From an uncultured Treponema sp. (GTDB taxonomy: Bacteria; Spirochaetota; Spirochaetia; Treponematales; Treponemataceae), in NCBI GenBank assembly GCA_937915735.1, contig CALGGS010000088.1, positions 1-18,647 of the forward strand: 18,647 nt of DNA, given 5' to 3'. The position numbers and the translations under genes were made by a program. Of the stretch, positions 15,079 to 18,647 are shown one piece after another (position 1 is the first letter of the stretch; each line of letters starts with the position of its first letter). Under the pieces are notes generated by a model. It had not been told where the DNA came from. It did no database searches and saw nothing but the letters and a program-made list of their open reading frames with translations.

Positions 15079-16725
15079 TTATTTGGTTGTGTTTTTGTAG
15101 ATTCTGTTGATTGCGACTGCATGGAAGGCAATACCCCGGACATTGCTCTTTATGAGGTTTGCGTTACATTTTTGATAAATCGGCATTATGACCGCATCGT
15201 CCATAACCATTCGCTCTGCATCCTTAAGAGCTGACCATCTTTCGCTTATCTTCGTGCAAAGCTCGCCGTCAGTACAGCTTGCGATAAGGGCATTGTATGC
15301 CGGATTAAAATAATTTCCCTGATTATTGTCATTTCCTGTTACCCACATTGCGAGGTATGTCATGGGATCTGCGTAGTCTGGTCCCCAGTTGTTCAGCCCA
15401 AACTCGAATTTTCCCGAACTCATGATTTTTCGTCTCTCACTTTTTGGAACCGCCTTTATAGTAATGCTGACGCCTGGAAAAAGAGCTTCTATTTGATTTT
15501 TGATGGAATTTGATGCTATTACCTGTGTTTCTCCATCTGCTGTCAAAAGTTCAAGGCTGAAGGAAGATTTTCCCAACTCCTGTTGGGCAAGCCTGAAATG
15601 CTCCCGTGCTTTTTCGGGGTTGTAAGAGCAGAATTCTGGAAATTCAACTCCACTTGGAGTAAAGTCTTTTCCGCTCTGTGAGAATGCAAAACCTCGTGGA
15701 ATGGCGGCGTATGCCGCAGCTGAGCCGTCCGCCATCTCTTTTATAACCAGTTCCCTGTCAACTGCAAAATTAAATGCTTTACGAAGGTTTTTGTTCTGGA
15801 AATTTGCGTCATCGAAATTATAAGTAATATAGTACAAAAAACCTGAGTCGACAGGCTTAAAATCCGGAGCATTTTTCATTTTTTCTACTGAGTCACCCGA
15901 AAGCTCAACGAAATCAAGCTGACCACTCTGATATTTTTTTAATGCTTCTTCTCCGGTAGAAACTACTTCGTAATGAAGACCTGCTAGTTTGACAGAAGAA
16001 GCGTCATAGTAAGCGGTGTTTTTTATGTAAGAAATGGATTTTCCTGTCGGTGAATATTCCGTAAGTAAAAATGCTCCGTTCGCAAGGCAAGTTTCGGGGC
16101 TTGTAGCGTATTTGTCCCCGCATTTTTCGATAAAAGCCTTGTTTGCGGGATAGAATGTGCAGAAATACAAAAGCTGGTCAAAATAAGAGACTGGAACCTG
16201 AAGCTCAACTTCAAAAGTGTAATCATCAACTGCCCGCACTCCCAGTTGATTTGGCTCCATTTGTCCTGCCTGAATCGCCGTTGCATTTTTTATCTGGGCT
16301 ATGTCGCTAATCATAAAGGCATATTCAGACTTTGTTTTTGGATCTATTGCGCGCTGCCAGCCGTAAACGAAATCGTGTGCCGTGACAGGCTCGCCGTTTG
16401 ACCAAAAAACATCATCGCGCAATTTGAAGGTATAATGCAGTCCATCACTAGAAACGGTCTCTTCCTTGCAGACAGCTTTTTTTACCGAGCCGTCGTCAGC
16501 CATTTGCATAAGCCCGTCAATCATATTGCCGATTAGCTCAAAGGAAGTTGCGAAAACAGCCACTTGAGGGTCAAGGGTGTCAAAGGCGGCCTCAATAGAG
16601 ACATTTAAAATCTGCCCGTTTACCGAGCGGTTTGGCAGAGGCCCTTTTTTTGTGGATTTTTTGTCAAAACAACCTGTAAAGGCAAAACAACAAAGAATGG
16701 AAAATAAAAAAACAAAATGCTTCAT
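15079..16725 (-). CDS. Family-5 extracellular solute-binding lipoprotein (OppA/DppA type)
   Basis: A 548-residue binding protein of the SBP_bac_5 family. The signal peptide ends in CFAFTGC with Cys19, so it is a lipoprotein. Typical features are the N-terminal LDPQVAVFAT region, VFWSNGEPVTAHDFVYGWQR about 100 residues in, the NLRKAFNFAVDRE segment in the middle and NNWGPDYADPMTYL near the C-terminal third. These proteins usually deliver oligopeptides to ABC importers, but some members bind oligosaccharides, so the ligand is open. No permease or ATPase gene is nearby; the partner is an MCP, which favours sensing. AGGAG stands nine bases before the ATG, and a promoter lies at 16770-16796. Confidence 0.92.
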   Translation of the reverse strand: MKHFVFLFSILCCFAFTGCFDKKSTKKGPLPNRSVNGQILNVSIEAAFDTLDPQVAVFATSFELIGNMIDGLMQMADDGSVKKAVCKEETVSSDGLHYTFKLRDDVFWSNGEPVTAHDFVYGWQRAIDPKTKSEYAFMISDIAQIKNATAIQAGQMEPNQLGVRAVDDYTFEVELQVPVSYFDQLLYFCTFYPANKAFIEKCGDKYATSPETCLANGAFLLTEYSPTGKSISYIKNTAYYDASSVKLAGLHYEVVSTGEEALKKYQSGQLDFVELSGDSVEKMKNAPDFKPVDSGFLYYITYNFDDANFQNKNLRKAFNFAVDRELVIKEMADGSAAAYAAIPRGFAFSQSGKDFTPSGVEFPEFCSYNPEKAREHFRLAQQELGKSSFSLELLTADGETQVIASNSIKNQIEALFPGVSITIKAVPKSERRKIMSSGKFEFGLNNWGPDYADPMTYLAMWVTGNDNNQGNYFNPAYNALIASCTDGELCTKISERWSALKDAERMVMDDAVIMPIYQKCNANLIKSNVRGIAFHAVAINRIYKNTTK

Positions 16726-16769
16726 AGTTGCACACTCCTGAGAAAAACCTTGAGAATTTGTGCGCCTAT

Positions 16770-16796
16770 ATTATAAGCATTTTCTTATTTTTGCAA
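16770..16796 (-). promoter_or_regulatory. Promoter for SBP-MCP operon
   Basis: A perfect TATAAT on the minus strand (16770-16775) lies 15 bp after TTGCAA (16791-16796), a short spacing, so the -35 is uncertain. Transcription would start near 16763 with a leader of about 38 nt. The leader contains TTGAGAATTT (16750-16759 on the plus strand), a loose relative of the pectinase boxes. Confidence 0.55.
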
Positions 16797-16797
16797 T

Positions 16798-16827
16798 AAA
16801 AAACATCCCGCTCAAAGTAGAGCGGGA
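16798..16827 (-). terminator. Rho-independent terminator after serA
   Basis: On the minus strand, TCCCGCTC pairs with GAGCGGGA (8 bp, 6-nt loop, 16806-16827), followed by TG and a T6 run. It ends the serC-serA unit and sits directly before the -35 of the SBP promoter. Confidence 0.88.
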
Positions 16828-16852
16828 GTAAAAACTAAACTCTGACTAATTT

Positions 16853-18031
16853 TTATTTGTAAATCGGGCGAACTTTGATTACGCCGTCAATTGCCTCAAA
16901 TGCCTTGAGAGCCTCGCCTTCGACTTTTCCGTCAACATCGATAAGAGCGTAAGCCAAATCATTTTTGTTCTGATCGACCATGCCGGCAATGTTGAGTTTT
17001 GCGTTTCCGAGAACGGCAGTGAACTGAGCGATCATGTTTGGAACATTTTTGTGAGCGATACAAAGTCTCGTTCCGTTTGCAGGAATTTCACTGTTAAGGA
17101 AAGTTTTCGGGAAGTTTACAGAGTTACGGATTTCACCACATTCAAGGAAGTCGCGCAATTCATTTACAGCCATAACAGCGCAGTTATCCTCAGCCTCCGG
17201 GGTAGAAGCTCCAAGATGAGGCAAGCAGACTACTTTGTCGCATTTGAGCAATTCTTCGTCAGCAAAGTCAGTAATGAGGGCTGAGACTTTTCCTGAGTTG
17301 AGGGCCGCAAGCACATCAGCGTTGTTTACAAGACCGCCTCGTGCAAAGTTGATGATTCGAACGCCGTCTTTCATTGTTTTGATTGAAGAAGCATTAATCA
17401 TGCCCTTCGTGTCGTTTGTCTGCGGTACATGAACCGTGATATAGTCAGATTTTGTGTAAACGCCTTCGAGGGTGTCAGAAATTTTTACGTTGCGGTCAAG
17501 AGAGAGGGCGGCTTTTACAGAAAGGAAGGGGTCATAACCGATGACGCTCATTCCCAAAGCGATTGCCGTGTTAGCGACCATAGCTCCGATTGCACCAAGA
17601 CCGATAACGCCGAGAGTCTTTCCTTTAAGCTCCGGTCCTACGAACTGAGATTTGCCTTTTTCTGCCAGAGCAGGGATTTCATCGCCCTTTCCGGCAAGGC
17701 CAGCCACCCATTTGTTTGCGGCAACTGCCGGTCGGCTAGAAAGCAAAAGACCAAGAATAACAAGCTCTTTTACTGCGTTTGCGTTAGCGCCCGGTGTATT
17801 GAATACAACGACACCCTTAGCGGCAAGCTCATCGCAAGGAATGTTGTTTACGCCAGCTCCTGCGCGAGCGACAGCCTTAACGCTCTCACCCAAGTCCATT
17901 CCATGCATCTCAGCAGAGCGGACAAGAATAGCGTCCGGATTATTGATATCCGTAGCAATCTCATAAGTATCGCGAGGAAAGTTCTCCAAGCCGATAGCAC
18001 TGATTTTATTCAAAGTCTGAATCTTATACAT
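16853..18031 (-). CDS. serA: D-3-phosphoglycerate dehydrogenase
   Basis: SerA oxidises 3-phosphoglycerate to 3-phosphohydroxypyruvate with NAD, the first step of serine synthesis. The 392-residue protein shows the NAD-binding motif GVIGLGAIGAMVA, then HVPQTNDTKGMI, INFARGGLVNN (catalytic Arg) and CLPHLGASTPEAE (catalytic His). A C-terminal ACT-like domain of about 70 residues (from TRLCIAHKNVPNMI) may sense an amino acid such as serine. The ATG at 18031 is chosen over ATGs at 18043 and 18094 because GGAG lies six bases before it and the upstream codons run into that SD and the intergenic repeat. It is the second gene after serC, across a 215-nt repeat-filled gap. Confidence 0.95.
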   Translation of the reverse strand: MYKIQTLNKISAIGLENFPRDTYEIATDINNPDAILVRSAEMHGMDLGESVKAVARAGAGVNNIPCDELAAKGVVVFNTPGANANAVKELVILGLLLSSRPAVAANKWVAGLAGKGDEIPALAEKGKSQFVGPELKGKTLGVIGLGAIGAMVANTAIALGMSVIGYDPFLSVKAALSLDRNVKISDTLEGVYTKSDYITVHVPQTNDTKGMINASSIKTMKDGVRIINFARGGLVNNADVLAALNSGKVSALITDFADEELLKCDKVVCLPHLGASTPEAEDNCAVMAVNELRDFLECGEIRNSVNFPKTFLNSEIPANGTRLCIAHKNVPNMIAQFTAVLGNAKLNIAGMVDQNKNDLAYALIDVDGKVEGEALKAFEAIDGVIKVRPIYK

Positions 18032-18052
18032 ATTTTTCTCCATTTTTTTTTC

Positions 18053-18173
18053 GACGCAGATGCACGCAGATGAACACAGATTATATATTCCCACAGGAAA
18101 AACTCTCGTGTTTCACAGATGATTTTCGCTTGGGATATAATCTATCCGCGTGTATCAGCGTTTATTCGCGTCT
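18053..18173 (-). repeat. Palindromic decamer repeat, unit 2 (longer loop)
   Basis: On the plus strand, the left arm is three 10-nt units, GACGCAGATG, CACGCAGATG and AACACAGATT (18053-18082). The right arm (about 18136-18173) holds degenerate inverse units such as GTTTATTCGC at about the same 10-nt period. The arms can fold into a long imperfect hairpin with a loop of about 50 nt. On the minus strand it ends 10 nt before the serA ribosome-binding site. Confidence 0.8.
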
Positions 18174-18186
18174 AATTATTTTTTTC

Positions 18187-18249
18187 GACGCAGATGAACA
18201 CAGATAAAATATAAATCCGCGTCTATCTGCGTTAATCTGCGTCTAATTA
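18187..18249 (-). repeat. Palindromic decamer repeat, unit 1 (compact), reaching the serC stop
   Basis: The arms 18187-18206 and 18224-18243 match as inverted repeats at 18 of 20 positions, with a 17-nt loop. The right flank TCTAATTATT also follows the right arm of the neighbouring unit (18171-18180), and here that sequence includes the serC stop codon. The two units are therefore tandem copies of one element filling the serC-serA gap. Confidence 0.85.
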
Positions 18250-18647
18250 TTTATTTGCCTCGGCGAATTTTTTCATGAATTCCACCAATGCTTTAACTCC
18301 GTCCAGAGTCATTGCGTTGTAAATGCTTGCTCGCATTCCGCCTACCAAGCGGTGGCCTTTGAGGTTTACGAGGCCAGCAGCAGCGGCTTCCTTAACGAAC
18401 TTGTCGTTGATTTCCTTTTCTTTTGCCAGAGCTGCTTTTTCTGCGTCAGAGCGGTCAGCCTCGTTTTTCTTTCCAGCGGCTGCTGTCTCGGCAGTAGAGT
18501 ATTTTGTGAGGAAAGGAACGTTCATCAGAGAGCGGCTTCCCTTCTCAGTTGTGGCATGGTAGAAATCGCTTGAATCAAGGAAGTTGTAGAGATAATCAGC
18601 CTTTTCCTTGTTTCGTTTGAGCATTCCCTCAGCTCCGCCGTTCTTTT
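18247..18647 (-). CDS. serC: Phosphoserine aminotransferase, C-terminal part (cut by window)
   Basis: SerC is a PLP enzyme that converts 3-phosphohydroxypyruvate and glutamate to phosphoserine, the step after SerA. Only about 133 C-terminal residues are present; the frame is still open at 18647, so the Met at 18624 is internal (it continues NGGAEGMLKRNKEKADYLY, matching the usual GG..A...RN..KA). The end is typical: AGLVNLKGHRLVGGMRASIYNAM followed by GVKALVEFMKKF. Between NVPF and KFVKEA there are about 27 more residues than usual, rich in Ala, Lys and Glu, encoded near 18409-18507. First gene of the serC-serA pair. Confidence 0.93.
   Translation of the reverse strand, partial: KNGGAEGMLKRNKEKADYLYNFLDSSDFYHATTEKGSRSLMNVPFLTKYSTAETAAAGKKNEADRSDAEKAALAKEKEINDKFVKEAAAAGLVNLKGHRLVGGMRASIYNAMTLDGVKALVEFMKKFAEANK

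Noticed and set aside
15057..15143. Longer N-terminus for the MCP, overlapping the SBP gene
   Set aside because: AAGGAG is correctly spaced for the ATG at 15056, and the extra residues are out-of-frame SBP coding sequence.
17429..18073. Plus-strand ORF of 214 codons opposite serA
   Set aside because: It lies antisense to a strongly supported serA and crosses into the intergenic repeat. Its composition looks random and it has no recognisable domain.
18032..18094. Longer N-terminus for SerA
   Set aside because: The upstream codons come from the palindromic repeat and from the GGAG ribosome-binding site of the ATG at 18031.
18053..18243. Possible CRISPR array because of regularly spaced repeats
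   Set aside because: The units are 10 nt, contiguous and mirrored in inverted arms. There are no unique spacers of constant length and no cas genes.

Overview
The window looks like the chromosome of a spirochaete, most likely a pectin-degrading, host-associated Treponema. The reasons are: a MraY with a PLHDH rather than PHHH motif, several lipoproteins with loose spirochaete-type lipoboxes, a DUF2225 zinc protein, an SBP/chemoreceptor pair, and a large secreted pectinase with poly-serine linkers. Genus level is inference from recalled family features. Coding density is high and most genes lie on the minus strand.

Layout. (1) 1-181 holds one copy of a structured intergenic repeat and the leader of mraY. 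(2) 182-1999 (+) holds mraY and a small exported protein with two E-set/CBM48-like domains. Both lack a Shine-Dalgarno and share an almost identical 17-nt sequence at the start codon. (3) 1996-4105 (-) is the compact operon acpS - DUF2225 - truA. (4) 4239-5462 (+) is a membrane GGDEF protein, diverging from acpS. (5) 5483-8277 (-) holds folP - cdaA - cdaR(ybbR): dihydropteroate synthase, the c-di-AMP synthase and its YbbR partner. A second copy of the structured repeat lies between folP and cdaA. (6) 8391-16725 (-) is a pectin locus: a family-5 solute-binding lipoprotein, an MCP, an exported GH105 unsaturated uronyl hydrolase, and a 975-residue lipoprotein joining a CE8 pectin methylesterase to a PL1 pectate lyase. 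(7) 16853-18647 (-) is serC (cut by the window edge) and serA, the first steps of serine synthesis, separated by a tandem pair of palindromic repeats built from 10-nt units.

How it fits together. The CE8-PL1 protein would de-esterify and cleave homogalacturonan outside the cell. The exported GH105 would trim the unsaturated ends. The neighbouring binding lipoprotein and chemoreceptor could sense the products, which is inference from gene order. Rho-independent terminators follow serA, GH105 and the pectinase, and likely promoters precede acpS, the GGDEF gene, GH105 and the SBP-MCP pair.

The most unusual signal is the ~150-nt three-hairpin repeat present at 1-107 (left end cut off) and 7272-7422. 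Over the shared 107 nt the copies differ at only six positions. Four of these form two compensated base-pair changes in a stem, and the other two are also mutually complementary. This suggests the fold itself is maintained. No CRISPR array, tRNA or rRNA was seen.
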